This document shows, piece by piece, positions 44,232 through 53,915 of a stretch of 64,000 bases of DNA. Position numbers and translations under genes: made by a program. The stretch comes from Limanda limanda. Taxonomy: Eukaryota; Chordata; Actinopteri; Pleuronectiformes; Pleuronectidae. The notes under the pieces were generated by a model. It made no database searches. It was given only the letters and a program-made list of their open reading frames with translations, and had not been told where the DNA came from. The stretch is taken from assembly GCF_963576545.1 (NCBI RefSeq), contig NC_083653.1:19061639-19125638 (forward strand). The letters are read 5' to 3'. Each line of letters begins with the position of its first letter. The first letter of the stretch is position 1.

Positions 44232-45713
44232 ATGGGTTTAAACATCAGTAAAGAAGGGAAGAGGAAAGATTCTGTAAATTCACCACAGCCTTCCTCTCCT
44301 AATGTGCAGTACATGATAAAGAATTACGGCAAATGTTGTACTGAACAATTCAGCGAATGGGTTGAGAATTGTGGCTTTCCAAGCACGGGAAGTTTGAGTT
44401 TGAATCAGTTACAGCAACTCAAAATTAAACTACTTGTGAAAGAAGAGCGGAGTAAAGATGATAAGCAAAAAAGAAAAAAGAATAAAAAAGTATTTGTACC
44501 AAATTGGGCAGCGTATGACTGTTGGGTCACAGAAGCAAATATCAGAGATAGAAAGCAGAAGGCAGGGACTGATGTTGTCTCCAAGTGTCAGTTTCTCCAC
44601 TTAGATCCTGATCTCGACTCAGCTCCGCCAAAGGGGAGACCACAGCCGGCAGCGGTGCTGGATCAGCCGAGCGCTCAGCCGCCACCGCTGCAGACGGCGC
44701 AAGCGGCAGTTCCAGCCGTCTCTCAACTCTACCCAGACCTCGACCTCCCCGCTGCGGAGGGACAAGACAGCCCTCCAGCCTACAGCACTCCGTGGTCAGC
44801 AGCTCACACTCCGAATCGCACCCGAAGAGGTAAAGATTACGGTTTAAAAACATCCGTGCAAGCACCGATGGTGGAGGTGGCCGCAGGAGATGGAAACACT
44901 CAGCTGATCTATAGACCATGGACATTCACGGAAATGAAAGAATCCACCGTTTCATTCCTCCCACAAGTCCTAAGTGGGGGAACACAGTATGCAGTGCAAT
45001 TGGAGGCTTTTTGCAAACAGTTTAAACCAACGAGTACTGAACTGCAGAGACTGTTGATGACGCAGATGGGGATTCATTTTTCCAAAGTGACGAGAGTTTT
45101 CCCCGCACGGGAGCGGCGATTGGTGGATCCAGACTGGGCCCATGCTAGTAACTATGAATATGGACAATTCATAACTAATCTGTGTGAGGAAATAACAGAA
45201 AAGTTTCCCGCAAGAATGGACATGAGTAAAATTTCCATGTGTAAACAAGGTGAAGATGAGACTGTGACCGATTATCTCCACAGGCTCTCGGAGGTCCACA
45301 CTACAAATAGTGGCCTCGAGAGGCCGGATGCCATGGGGGGGCAGAATCGTATCACCCCGTGGGAAGCTCACTTGAGGGATCGCTTCATCCACGGCATCAG
45401 ACCGGAGATCAGTGAGATGGTGAAAACAAACTGCATCGCCTGGGAGTCTGCAAATCTCGGGAAAGTCGAAGTACATGCCACCCATGCTGAAAAACTCTTG
45501 AACAGTAAGAAAAAGAAAGAGAAGTCTGAGTTTACAGAGCAGCTACAGATGGCTCAGCTGGCGGCATATCAGACACAAGGCCGCGGCAGAGGGAGAGGTC
45601 GATGGAGGGGAAGAGGACGGGGACGTGGAAGATCTGACGCTTGTTTCATTTGTGGCAAAGTTGGACACTGGGCAAGGGACTGTCCTGATAACCCGCACAC
45701 AAAGTGCGATTGA
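44232..45713 (+). CDS. gag: Retroviral gag
   Basis: 493 codons, ending at TGA. Starts MGLNIS, with Gly2 as a myristoylation site for membrane targeting of matrix. A Pro-rich middle carries two late-domain motifs for budding: YPDL near residue 167 and PPAY at residues 181-184. Capsid follows (from about YRPWTFTEMK) with a major-homology-like CKQGEDETVTDYLHRL stretch. A basic RGRGRGR nucleocapsid holds one zinc knuckle, CFICGKVGHWARDC, near residue 471. The frame is intact. After the TGA the same frame is open into the protease, as in retroviruses that read through the gag stop. Confidence 0.92.
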   Translation: MGLNISKEGKRKDSVNSPQPSSPNVQYMIKNYGKCCTEQFSEWVENCGFPSTGSLSLNQLQQLKIKLLVKEERSKDDKQKRKKNKKVFVPNWAAYDCWVTEANIRDRKQKAGTDVVSKCQFLHLDPDLDSAPPKGRPQPAAVLDQPSAQPPPLQTAQAAVPAVSQLYPDLDLPAAEGQDSPPAYSTPWSAAHTPNRTRRGKDYGLKTSVQAPMVEVAAGDGNTQLIYRPWTFTEMKESTVSFLPQVLSGGTQYAVQLEAFCKQFKPTSTELQRLLMTQMGIHFSKVTRVFPARERRLVDPDWAHASNYEYGQFITNLCEEITEKFPARMDMSKISMCKQGEDETVTDYLHRLSEVHTTNSGLERPDAMGGQNRITPWEAHLRDRFIHGIRPEISEMVKTNCIAWESANLGKVEVHATHAEKLLNSKKKKEKSEFTEQLQMAQLAAYQTQGRGRGRGRWRGRGRGRGRSDACFICGKVGHWARDCPDNPHTKCD

Positions 45714-46592
45714 CTGGCGGGGGAGCTGAGGACAGATACGGATCCAGGTGGTGAAAACGTTGAGACGGAGAGGGAGTTTGAACCCTCACATCAATATCGT
45801 AAGAACACTGACACACACACACCATGTAAATTAATGTTGGACACAGAGCAGATGATTACGAAGGCTATTAATCATTGTGAGTTTAAGCAGGAGATTAATA
45901 AAGAGAGGCTCATTGAGCTTTATGGTAAATATTCACATGATGCATATAAACAGATGCCGGAACACACGATTGTAGTGAGTGGTAAAGACATCACATTTTT
46001 CTTAGATTCAGGGGCCACAGAATCAGTCATTAAATGTGGAGAGTTTGATATTACTCCTAAAATGAGTGCCAGATATCTCAGAACGATTGGAGCAACTGGT
46101 ACTACAGTGACAGAGAGATATACTGTACCATTGTCTTGTCATGATGAGGTTGAAGGGAGCTTTAAACATTCATTCTTGTTGTCACCACGGTGTCCAGTAA
46201 ATCTTATGGGTAGAGATTTGATGTGTTTGATGGGCATTATGTTAATCTCAACATCACAAGGTATAGTCGTAAGTAGAGTTCCACAAACATCAGTGTTTGT
46301 GAAACATGGTAAAGAGGATTTGATATATTCATATCAATGGAATATTCCAGACTCTGATCTCACTGCTGTAAACAGCACTCTTCTGCAACAGGCAAAATCA
46401 CTTAGTACAGATGTATTAACAGATGTTATGACAACACAAAGCTTACATTGTACAGCACACATCTCCATTGGATCAGATCATTTGTTTGAGCAAAACTGGT
46501 TTAAAGAAGGCCAGGTTGAAGACAAACTTAGGCTGAATTGGCTATACTGGAACAATAACCACTGTGTTGTATCAGTAGCTCTAACTGACTAA
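45714..46592 (+). CDS. pro: Retroviral protease and start of pol, in frame with gag
   Basis: The frame after the gag TGA is open to TAA at 46590-46592. An aspartic protease is seen by FFLDSGATESVI (active-site Asp near 46005) and by NLMGRDLM near 46200, the usual flap and Gly-Arg-Asp region. The TAA separates it from reverse transcriptase, which continues in the same frame after it, so it reads as a nonsense mutation within a pro-pol reading frame. Confidence 0.85.
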   Translation: MAGELRTDTDPGGENVETEREFEPSHQYRKNTDTHTPCKLMLDTEQMITKAINHCEFKQEINKERLIELYGKYSHDAYKQMPEHTIVVSGKDITFFLDSGATESVIKCGEFDITPKMSARYLRTIGATGTTVTERYTVPLSCHDEVEGSFKHSFLLSPRCPVNLMGRDLMCLMGIMLISTSQGIVVSRVPQTSVFVKHGKEDLIYSYQWNIPDSDLTAVNSTLLQQAKSLSTDVLTDVMTTQSLHCTAHISIGSDHLFEQNWFKEGQVEDKLRLNWLYWNNNHCVVSVALTD

Positions 46593-49500
46593 CTTAAACA
46601 AGATTTGCTTGAAGTGTCACATTCTGATCCTTATGTTCCACTAATCAAACCCAGACAGGAAGAATGGAAGGACTTGGAAACTTGGACCAAAAGGTGTAAT
46701 GCAGCTACTGGATGGGAGAAAACATCTGATCCTAATATTGATTTTCACAGAGGTTTGAAGGTTAATCGTAGGAGATTTTCTGCAGTGATAAATGCAATCA
46801 GGAGTGTTGAACTCATTCCTGATATAGATTTTGTCAATGTTAAACATACACCGCAAATAGGAAAACCTCTTGATATGAGTGATGAAGGATTCAGTTTTGT
46901 GTTAAACATAAGTGACATTCCTGAATTGAATCAGGTACCGTCATGTGTGTGGGCTGAGCACAAATATGATGTGGGTCTAATCAAAGGAGCAGACCCAATA
47001 GTGATAATCCCTAAATCATCATATAGACCATGTCAAAATCAATATCCATTGAAAAAGGAAGCAGTGGAAGGTATTAAACCAGTCTTTGAATCTCTTTTAA
47101 GGGCTGGGGTGATAGTTCCATGTGAAAAATCTCCTGTTCGAACACCTATTTTTCCTGTTAGGAAAATGAAGGAATCTGGACAACCACAAGGATGGAGATT
47201 TGTGCAGGACTTGCAAGCAGTTAATGCTGCAGTACAGGCTCGTGCACCAAATGTTCCGAATCCTCATACTATTCTTTCACAGGTTCCATCTGAGAGTAAA
47301 TGGTTTTCTGTGGTTGATTTGTCAAACGCATTTTTCAGTATTCCCATTCACCCCGACAGTCAGTTCTGGTTTGCATTTTCTTTTGAAGGAAAAATGTACA
47401 CATTTACACGCCTTTGTCAGGGGTATTGTGAGTCACCCACAATCTTTAATGCAGCATTAAGGGACAATCTGGAATCACTGGATCTACCAGCAGGTAGTGC
47501 CCTTTTGCAGTATGTGGATGATTTAATGATCTGTTCCCCCACAAAGGAGACATGTGTACAGGACACAGTGGCGTTACTCAAACATTTAGCTACAAATGGT
47601 CATAAAGTTAGTTTGTCTAAAATGCAATTTGTTTCGGAAAAAGTTACCTTTCTGGGTCATATAATCACATCAGAGGGTAAAACCCTCTCATCCAAACGAA
47701 TTGAAGCTATTCAAACTATCCCAAAGCCAGAAACAAAGAAACAAGTCATGAGTTTTTTAGGGATGACTTCGTATTGTCTGCAATGGATTCCACATTATGC
47801 TGAAATAGAGGCACCACTATCAGCAATTGTGTATGGAAAAGGCCTCACTGCAAATAACAGAGTCACCTGGACAACTGAAGCTGAGAAAGCTTTTGTTGAT
47901 TTGAAGTTAGCTATGCAATCTCCTCCGACATTAGGACTACCAGACTGTACCAGGCGCTTTACACAGACTGTGGATGAAAGAGGCGGGTATATGACATCTG
48001 TGCTGCTGCAGGACCATGGGGGACGACTGAGACCGGTAGCTTATTTTTCCTCACGACTTGACTCTGTGGCAGCAGGACTCCCAACTTGTCTTAGGGCTGT
48101 AGCAGCTGCTGAGAAAGCTGTGATTGCATCACGTGATGTTGTGGGTTATGCTGATTTGACGTTACTGGTGCCACATGCTGTTTCAATGATTTTGCTTGAA
48201 CAAAAAACTTCTCACCTTTCAACAGCTAGATGGCTCAGATATAATACAGTGTTACTTGAAATGCCAAACATCACTATTAAGAGGTGCACTGTTCTTAACC
48301 CCGCTACTCTCCTCCCTACACCAGGTGATGGAGAGCCACATGATTGTGTTGCAGTAATAACTGAAATTTGTTCTCCCAGACCAGATTTACAGGATGTACC
48401 ACTGGTGAATGCAGACATGGAGCTGTTTGTGGACGGCTCAGCATCAAGGGATCCAGCAACTAGTAGAAACCAAGTGGGTTTTGCAGTAACAACTTTGTAT
48501 GATACAATCATAGCTGAACCACTCCCATCACAGTATTCTGCACAAGCTGCAGAATTAGTTGCATTGACTGAAGCATGCAAATATGCAAGAGACAAGAGTG
48601 TCAACATCTTCACTGATAGTAGATACGCATGGGGTGTGGCACATGATTTTGGCAGACTTTGGGCTAATAGAAAGTTTTTAACCTCTACAGGTAAACCCAT
48701 TACACACCATACCCTGGTTGCTGCTCTTCTTGATGCTGTGTTGCTACCTAAACTGATTGCAATCTGTAAATGTGAAGCGCATACTAGGGAACTTGACTCA
48801 GTTTCACGGGGAAATGCAAGAGCAGATATTGCTGCAAAGGCTGCAGCGAAACGTAGCCTGCCAGTTAATGATGCTTTTGTTTTGGATGTGCCCGTGACAC
48901 CTAATGCTGATTTACAGGAGCTGCAAGCGAGGGCAACACCAGAGGAGAAGGTTGTTTGGAAGAAAGCAGGCTGTTCTGTTACTGACGGAATTTGGTGTGG
49001 GCCAGATGGAAAGCCTTGTTTACCTAAATATCTGTTTCCTTATTATGCTAAGTTGATACACGGTAAAGACCATGTGTCAAAGGGGGGAATGCAAGCAGAT
49101 ATACAGAAGTATTGGTTTACAAAAGGATTTTCAAACTGCTCAAAAAAATTCTGTCAGAAATGTGTAATTTGTGCTACGAATAATATTGGTAGGGGTATTC
49201 AGACTGCACAAAGTGCACATCCAGCACCAAACGAACCATTTGATCATTTACAGATGGATTTTATTGAACTAACACCAAGCGAGGGAAAGAAGTACTGTCT
49301 TGTTGTGGTTGACATGTTTTCCAAATGGGTAGAGGCTTTTCCCTCATCGAAACAGGATTCTTCAGCAGTGGCAAAGGCACTTCTGGGGGAATTCATTCCT
49401 CGGTGGGGAATCCCAAGAAAGATATCCAGTGATAATGGTACTCCATTTGTAAGCGCAGCTTTAAAGAGTGTTGGTGAGTATTTGGGTATCGATATGCGAC

Positions 49501-49850
49501 AACATTGTGCTTACCATCCTGCTAGTGGAGGAGCAGTGGAAAGAGAAAACGGCACATTGAAAAACAAACTGGTCAAATGCTGTGAGGAAACAGGGCTGAC
49601 ATGGACAAAGGCATTACCTATTGTTTTAATGTACATGAGATCAAGAGTGAGAAGTAAGAATGGTTTGAGTCCTTATGAGATTCTCTTTTCACGTCCAATG
49701 GAGACAGGAATCGGTCCTGTTAAAAGGCAGCTTCCTCAGACCAGTCAATGTGAAGATGAAATGTTGCGATATTGTGTAAATCTTTCCTCTGTTCTCTTTG
49801 ATATCCACAGGCAGGTGAAAGACGACCCTACCAAAATTCATAGACGGTGA
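46593..49850 (+). CDS. pol: Retroviral pol: reverse transcriptase, RNase H, integrase
   Basis: Frame open from after the TAA at 46592 to TGA at 49848. Reverse transcriptase shows VVDLSNAFFSIPIHPDSQFW and the YVDD active site (47511-47522). RNase H shows ELFVDGSAS, AELVALTEA and IFTDSRYAWG. Integrase shows the zinc module around CQKCVICATNN and the catalytic triad: Asp in QMDFIE (about 49255), Asp in SSDNGTPF (about 49430), and Glu in ASGGAVERENG (about 49540). All catalytic motifs I looked for are present. The C-terminal integrase tail is in another frame (next entry). Confidence 0.93.
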   Translation, partial: LKQDLLEVSHSDPYVPLIKPRQEEWKDLETWTKRCNAATGWEKTSDPNIDFHRGLKVNRRRFSAVINAIRSVELIPDIDFVNVKHTPQIGKPLDMSDEGFSFVLNISDIPELNQVPSCVWAEHKYDVGLIKGADPIVIIPKSSYRPCQNQYPLKKEAVEGIKPVFESLLRAGVIVPCEKSPVRTPIFPVRKMKESGQPQGWRFVQDLQAVNAAVQARAPNVPNPHTILSQVPSESKWFSVVDLSNAFFSIPIHPDSQFWFAFSFEGKMYTFTRLCQGYCESPTIFNAALRDNLESLDLPAGSALLQYVDDLMICSPTKETCVQDTVALLKHLATNGHKVSLSKMQFVSEKVTFLGHIITSEGKTLSSKRIEAIQTIPKPETKKQVMSFLGMTSYCLQWIPHYAEIEAPLSAIVYGKGLTANNRVTWTTEAEKAFVDLKLAMQSPPTLGLPDCTRRFTQTVDERGGYMTSVLLQDHGGRLRPVAYFSSRLDSVAAGLPTCLRAVAAAEKAVIASRDVVGYADLTLLVPHAVSMILLEQKTSHLSTARWLRYNTVLLEMPNITIKRCTVLNPATLLPTPGDGEPHDCVAVITEICSPRPDLQDVPLVNADMELFVDGSASRDPATSRNQVGFAVTTLYDTIIAEPLPSQYSAQAAELVALTEACKYARDKSVNIFTDSRYAWGVAHDFGRLWANRKFLTSTGKPITHHTLVAALLDAVLLPKLIAICKCEAHTRELDSVSRGNARADIAAKAAAKRSLPVNDAFVLDVPVTPNADLQELQARATPEEKVVWKKAGCSVTDGIWCGPDGKPCLPKYLFPYYAKLIHGKDHVSKGGMQADIQKYWFTKGFSNCSKKFCQKCVICATNNIGRGIQTAQSAHPAPNEPFDHLQMDFIELTPSEGKKYCLVVVDMFSKWVEAFPSSKQDSSAVAKALLGEFIPRWGIPRKISSDNGTPFVSAALKSVGEYLGIDMRQHCAYHPASGGAVERENGTLKNKLVKCCEETGLTWTKALPIVLMYMRSRVRSKNGLSPYEILFSRPMETGIGPVKRQLPQTSQCEDEMLRYCVNLSSVLFDIHRQVKDDPTKIHRR

Positions 49851-49860
49851 ACTGCATGAT

Positions 49861-50061
49861 TTGAAACCAGGAGACTGGATTGTGGTGAAGGACCTGAGGA
49901 GGAAAAGCTGGAGAGCACGCCGGTGGAACGGGCCCTATCAAGTTCTTCTCACCACGCAGACGGCAGTGAAGGTCGCAGAGAGGGCAACCTGGGTACATGC
50001 AAGCCATTGCAAGAGGGTACCTGAGCCAGGAGAGGATTCTTCAGGACAGAACGTGCGTTGA
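49861..50061 (+). CDS. pol: Retroviral integrase C-terminal tail, out of frame
   Basis: KPGDWIVVKDLRRKSWRARRW and then WNGPYQVLL is the SH3-like/GPY end of gamma-type integrases. It is in the +1 frame relative to the main pol ORF, so a single-base change lies close to 49840-49850. Confidence 0.85.
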   Translation: MKPGDWIVVKDLRRKSWRARRWNGPYQVLLTTQTAVKVAERATWVHASHCKRVPEPGEDSSGQNVR

Positions 50062-50201
50062 TGTCAGCAGGTGGTGTTTCCAGCCTTCGATTGTTTCATG
50101 CCCGCAAGGAAAGGGGTGTGGAAACCATTAGAGTTACAAGTCTCTAAAATTCAGTGACACACTGATTAAGAGGGTTGCAAGAGGAACACTGCTGATACTC
50201 A

Positions 50202-50822
50202 ATGACGCCGACGGACAAACAGTGGCATCTGATGGGGCGGGCGGTGCGCAGTTGGAAGGAAGGGAAGTGCTCCCTGTTCTTGCTGACTGTCATCTTCGTC
50301 CTACCACTGCTGCTGTGGAAAACAAGCCAAAACAACTCGAGCATAAAAGAAATAACCAAAAGAGAACTTTCGTTTGACCCCTATGATGAACAGATAAAAC
50401 CTGAAAATAATGCATGGTATGAGACCATGAAGGTAATCGCTAGAAAAATCACTAATGAGAGCTGTTATGTCTGTGCACAACTTCCTCATGGTGTGGGTAC
50501 TACTCTCCCACTTAAGACCATCCCACTAAACACCTCAGAGACATTAGGAGTACTGATAGCTTTCACTCAGGGGCTTTCACTGAAGAACAGGACTGTGCGA
50601 GACATGAATAGTAAACTTAAACTACTGAATATCAGTGTAGTTAATTATGGGGGTTCCACAGCTCGATTCTGGGACATGTCTTTGGTGGCAGATCAGGAAA
50701 TTCACCAACCTGTGATGACAATAAACCCCACCGGACAGTTAGGCACTGTTTGTTTTACTAGACAATGTTTTATGGCTGAGGATCACTATCTGGGAACTTC
50801 ACCATGTAAGCAAAAGTTATAG
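50202..50822 (+). CDS. env: Retroviral env, surface subunit, N-terminal part
   Basis: 206 codons. A hydrophobic segment (CSLFLLTVIFVLPLLLW, residues about 23-39) acts as a long signal sequence. Several NxT/S sites and a CYVCAQLP pair follow. The frame closes at TAG 50820. The protein continues in another frame just after, so a one-base change lies near 50810-50822. Confidence 0.8.
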   Translation: MTPTDKQWHLMGRAVRSWKEGKCSLFLLTVIFVLPLLLWKTSQNNSSIKEITKRELSFDPYDEQIKPENNAWYETMKVIARKITNESCYVCAQLPHGVGTTLPLKTIPLNTSETLGVLIAFTQGLSLKNRTVRDMNSKLKLLNISVVNYGGSTARFWDMSLVADQEIHQPVMTINPTGQLGTVCFTRQCFMAEDHYLGTSPCKQKL

Positions 50823-50833
50823 CTACTTGTGGT

Positions 50834-51514
50834 TTGAGATGGGATCGGGAACCATCAGAAACATGTAGAGGTAACGTGCCATTTGTTGCTCAGTTAAATT
50901 TAACTAATACCATCAGTTTAAATAGACCAGGTCATGACAACCCGGTTGTTAGTATGCCTTCTAGTGATGGGTATGGGTCTCTGAGGGAACATGTGTGGGT
51001 GTGTGGGAAATATGTTTACCAGTCACTCCGACCGGGGTGGTGTGGGACTTGTTATATTGCCAGACTAGTACCTTCTGTTACCTTGTCACCTAACCTCACC
51101 CATTTCCATTCAGATTATCCTCACTATTATGTGCCATCCAGACATAAGCGTTCCACAGTAAGAGTGTCTCCAGGAGAAAAAGGATTCGGAGGGTTCTTCC
51201 CTTGGTGGGGAACTGTGAACAACGCACACAGGATAGATGAGATTGCTATGGAACTGGAGAATCTAACAGCCCTAGTGGGGGAAGGTTTCTTATCTCTTTC
51301 TCCCAGTATTCAGGGTATCAGGAATGTGGCTTTGCAGAACAGAGTGGCTTTGGATTTAATGCTCGCAAGTCAAAGGGGTGTTTGCCACATAATTGGGACC
51401 GATTGCTGCACATACATACCTGACATTTCTGATAATATGACGCATATAGTTTCCCATTTGAATGATCTATTGTTCGAGGAGAAAAGCAAAGACTCTCAAA
51501 TTCCTGAAGGATGA
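50834..51514 (+). CDS. env: Retroviral env, rest of surface subunit and transmembrane ectodomain
   Basis: Open to TGA 51512-51514. It has a furin-type cleavage site RHKR at 51140-51151. A Gly/Phe-rich fusion-peptide region (GFGGFFPWWG) follows, then a heptad region and LQNRVALDLMLASQ before a CX6CC motif (CHIIGTDCC). This is the layout of gamma-type class I envelope proteins. The TGA cuts the ectodomain off from its membrane anchor. Confidence 0.85.
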   Translation: MRWDREPSETCRGNVPFVAQLNLTNTISLNRPGHDNPVVSMPSSDGYGSLREHVWVCGKYVYQSLRPGWCGTCYIARLVPSVTLSPNLTHFHSDYPHYYVPSRHKRSTVRVSPGEKGFGGFFPWWGTVNNAHRIDEIAMELENLTALVGEGFLSLSPSIQGIRNVALQNRVALDLMLASQRGVCHIIGTDCCTYIPDISDNMTHIVSHLNDLLFEEKSKDSQIPEG

Positions 51515-51742
51515 AATTGGGGATCATGGTTTACTCTAGAGGGTTGGAAAAATGTATTGTTGAAATTTTTGACGCCTATTCTGATTTCATTTTGTGTATT
51601 AGTGTTGTTTGCCTGTTTTATTGTTCCTTGTGTTAAGACTATGGTAACTTCCCTCATTAAGTCTACGATTGGGCAATATGTTCAACTTCCTGAAACTAAT
51701 CAATCCTGGACGCTTCCCTTTCAGGATGATGAGATGATTTAA
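51515..51742 (+). CDS. env: Retroviral env, membrane anchor and tail
   Basis: Same frame as the previous piece. It has a Trp-rich pre-membrane stretch, a membrane segment (PILISFCVLVLFACFIVPCV) and a short cytoplasmic tail to TAA. Separated from the ectodomain only by the TGA. Confidence 0.8.
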   Translation, partial: NWGSWFTLEGWKNVLLKFLTPILISFCVLVLFACFIVPCVKTMVTSLIKSTIGQYVQLPETNQSWTLPFQDDEMI

Positions 51743-51775
51743 AATTGTATAGAGGATGTTGAGCCTTAAGGTCTC

Positions 51776-51788
51776 AAAGGGGGGAGAT
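51776..51788 (+). promoter_or_regulatory. Polypurine tract
   Basis: AAAGGGGGGAGAT directly precedes the 3' LTR, as needed for plus-strand priming. Confidence 0.85.
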
Positions 51789-52273
51789 TGTGGTGGGAAT
51801 TTTAACATTTGGGCATTGATTGATGGAAGGAACTACTTTGATGTATAGAAATATGAGCAAATGGATTCTCTTAGTTATCAGGGTGTTTCTCAAAGTAACT
51901 GATGTTATATGACTTCCTCACTTACAGGGTCACCTAACAAAGAGGTCACAGGAAAGGGGATGTGAGGGGGTTGTAAAATGTTGATAAGAGATGCTTGTAA
52001 ACAGATGTTCACTCAAGGAGCCTGAGACCGAGGAGAAGACAGGATACTGATCACCTATTTCTTAAGATCAAAGTGGTTAATTGATAACATGTGTTCCTCT
52101 CACAGGAGGAGCTTGTGAAGGTTTAAAACTGCTGTGTCTTCTGTATGTCATTGCTCATTGTATGAAATCTTTGCCGTGATTTGTACTGTGATGCCCATCT
52201 GCAGATGTAGAATTAAAACTCCAGAAAGAACACTTGCTGACTTGTGCTTGATTATTGGTAAAATTCCACGACA
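51789..52273 (+). repeat. 3' LTR of the provirus, 485 bp
   Basis: Same length and, by eye, same sequence as the 5' LTR. Followed by the gtat target duplication. Confidence 0.95.
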
Positions 52274-52388
52274 GTATCCTCTTCCACGGAGTCCGCCATG
52301 TCTCTACAGTAGGTCAGAGCAGACAATCAAAAGACTTGCTCTAAAGAGAACCTTTCACTATTTATGTAACCTGCAGACCACTTAGGAG

Positions 52389-52555
52389 CAGGGCTGGGTC
52401 TAGACAGGCATGTATGAGGGGGCAGCCACAAATCTTGAGGGGGCATTGTGCTTTATTATATTATTATTATTATAAATTGGGATTTAGTTTGAGGGGGCAC
52501 AACATTTATTTGAGGGGACCAGGCCCCCTCTTGCCCCTGCCTAGACCCGACCCTG
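52389..52555. mobile_element. hAT-type MITE, 167 bp, copy 1
   Basis: Ends CAGGGCTGGGTCTAG and CTAGACCCGACCCTG. Perfect 8-bp duplication cttaggag at 52381-52388 and 52556-52563. Nearly identical to the copy at 62029. Confidence 0.93.
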
Positions 52556-52563
52556 CTTAGGAG

Positions 52564-52833
52564 TGAGACGAGGTGTATTCAGTTGGTTTAAATCGGCTCA
52601 TTAAATCCTTCGCTGATCTTTTAAAGACGATGTTGACCAGTTTCCTGGTGGCAGAGGTCGGCATAGCTGACGGCAGATTTTAAGTGCTGTCTCTTTCCTA
52701 TATATCTAAAGTTAATAGGTGAAGCATTATACAATAAACATGTCATTAAGACAATGGAGATGACTGGACAGAGACATTCTTCAAAAAAACTGTACGATCA
52801 CCTTTTATTGGGAAAATTCAAATGTGTATTTTC
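52564..52833. other. No gene seen
   Basis: Short unique stretch between two hAT elements. Confidence 0.4.
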
Positions 52834-53907
52834 TAGGGCTGTCAGTTTAACGCGTTATTAACGGCGTTAACGCAAACCCATTTTAACGCCGTCAATTTTT
52901 TTAACGAGAGATTAACACAGAGCTGCAGCTTCAGTATCTGTGTTCGCCTCCAGTCTGACCTGCTCTCGCTTTTTGTTTTAATATTTCGCCAACTAAAATA
53001 TATATTTATAAGCTATTGTAGCGCCCCTGCTTTCACAGGACATGGAACTTCTTCGTGGTTTAGTAACTTGTATTTTCCTCTACACGAACATGTGCACCTC
53101 TCGCTCTTACTCCGTCACTCGCACACATCAACAACACTTCACTTCCTCATTGATCCCCGATCCCCCCATCCTATTGGTCCAAACAGTCACATGTCCCACC
53201 CAGACATCAGAACGCTCCTTCAACACAGTGTTTTACTGAGCATACGTCAAAACCAAACATAAACATAAACCCAGTCCGTTACATTATTAGGCTGCAGCTA
53301 TATGTTTTTATTTATTTCAAAATAGGGTACTTCTTATTTCATACATTTTCCACAAATAAGGGGAGGACTCAAATAGCCCTACAAAGTTCTGTGTTTCATT
53401 TATTTCAAAGTAGGCCGACACTTACCTGTGTATTTTCTTTGTTTGTTATTTGTTGCTTGTCTGTTTGAGTAGCTGGCTTAAAGCAAATAAGTAGTAGGCT
53501 TACCTTTTATTGGAGACCTAACTGTTATGGTTCATTGTTTCTGAAATAAGAGGCCTGACTGCTATGTTCACAGCAAACTTGAAAAAAAGAAAATATTAAG
53601 CCATGGTTTAACTGCACTATAGGCTGTGTCCTTGTTTACCTGAAATGTGCACTTTATAATTTTATTTTGTACCGCCCTGTTTGGCAATGTTGTTTTTCAA
53701 TAAAATAAAACATTTGCATAAAGCAAGCCAATCCACTTTTCCATGTTGATAAGAGCATTAAAACGAAAGTAAAATTATGGGAAAAAAATAAATGAAGGAA
53801 CATTTAGAATAGATACAAATTTGCGATTAATTGCGATTAATCGTGAGTTAACTATGACATAAATGCGATTAATCGCGATTAAATATTTTAATCGTTTGAC
53901 AGCTCTA
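52834..53907. mobile_element. hAT element, 1074 bp
   Basis: Ends TAGGGCTGTCAGTTTAACGC and TTTGACAGCTCTA, related to those of the element at 6751. Perfect 8-bp duplication gtattttc at 52826-52833 and 53908-53915. Subterminal 'gcgattaatcgcgattaa' words. No transposase recognised. Confidence 0.9.
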
Positions 53908-53915
53908 GTATTTTC

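Larger units (their letters stand above)
41471..52273 (+). mobile_element. Endogenous retrovirus, gamma/epsilon-type, with broken genes
   Basis: A full-length provirus with order LTR, primer site, gag, pro-pol, env, purine tract, LTR. The flanking 4-bp duplication is gtat (41467-41470 and 52274-52277). The in-frame stop between gag and pro, one zinc knuckle in gag, and an env with a CX6CC motif place it near gamma/epsilon retroviruses. Breaks: TAA at 46590-46592 between protease and reverse transcriptase, a frame change before 49861, a frame change near 50815, and TGA at 51512-51514. A hAT element lies in the leader. The copy cannot make a full set of working proteins. Confidence 0.93.

Noticed and set aside
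44542..45485. Minus-strand open frames of 127 and 171 codons
   Set aside because: Antisense of gag, with no features of their own.
50202..51742. Domesticated envelope gene of the syncytin kind
   Set aside because: The env here is broken at two places and sits in a provirus with identical-looking LTRs, so it is a recent copy, not an old conserved host gene.
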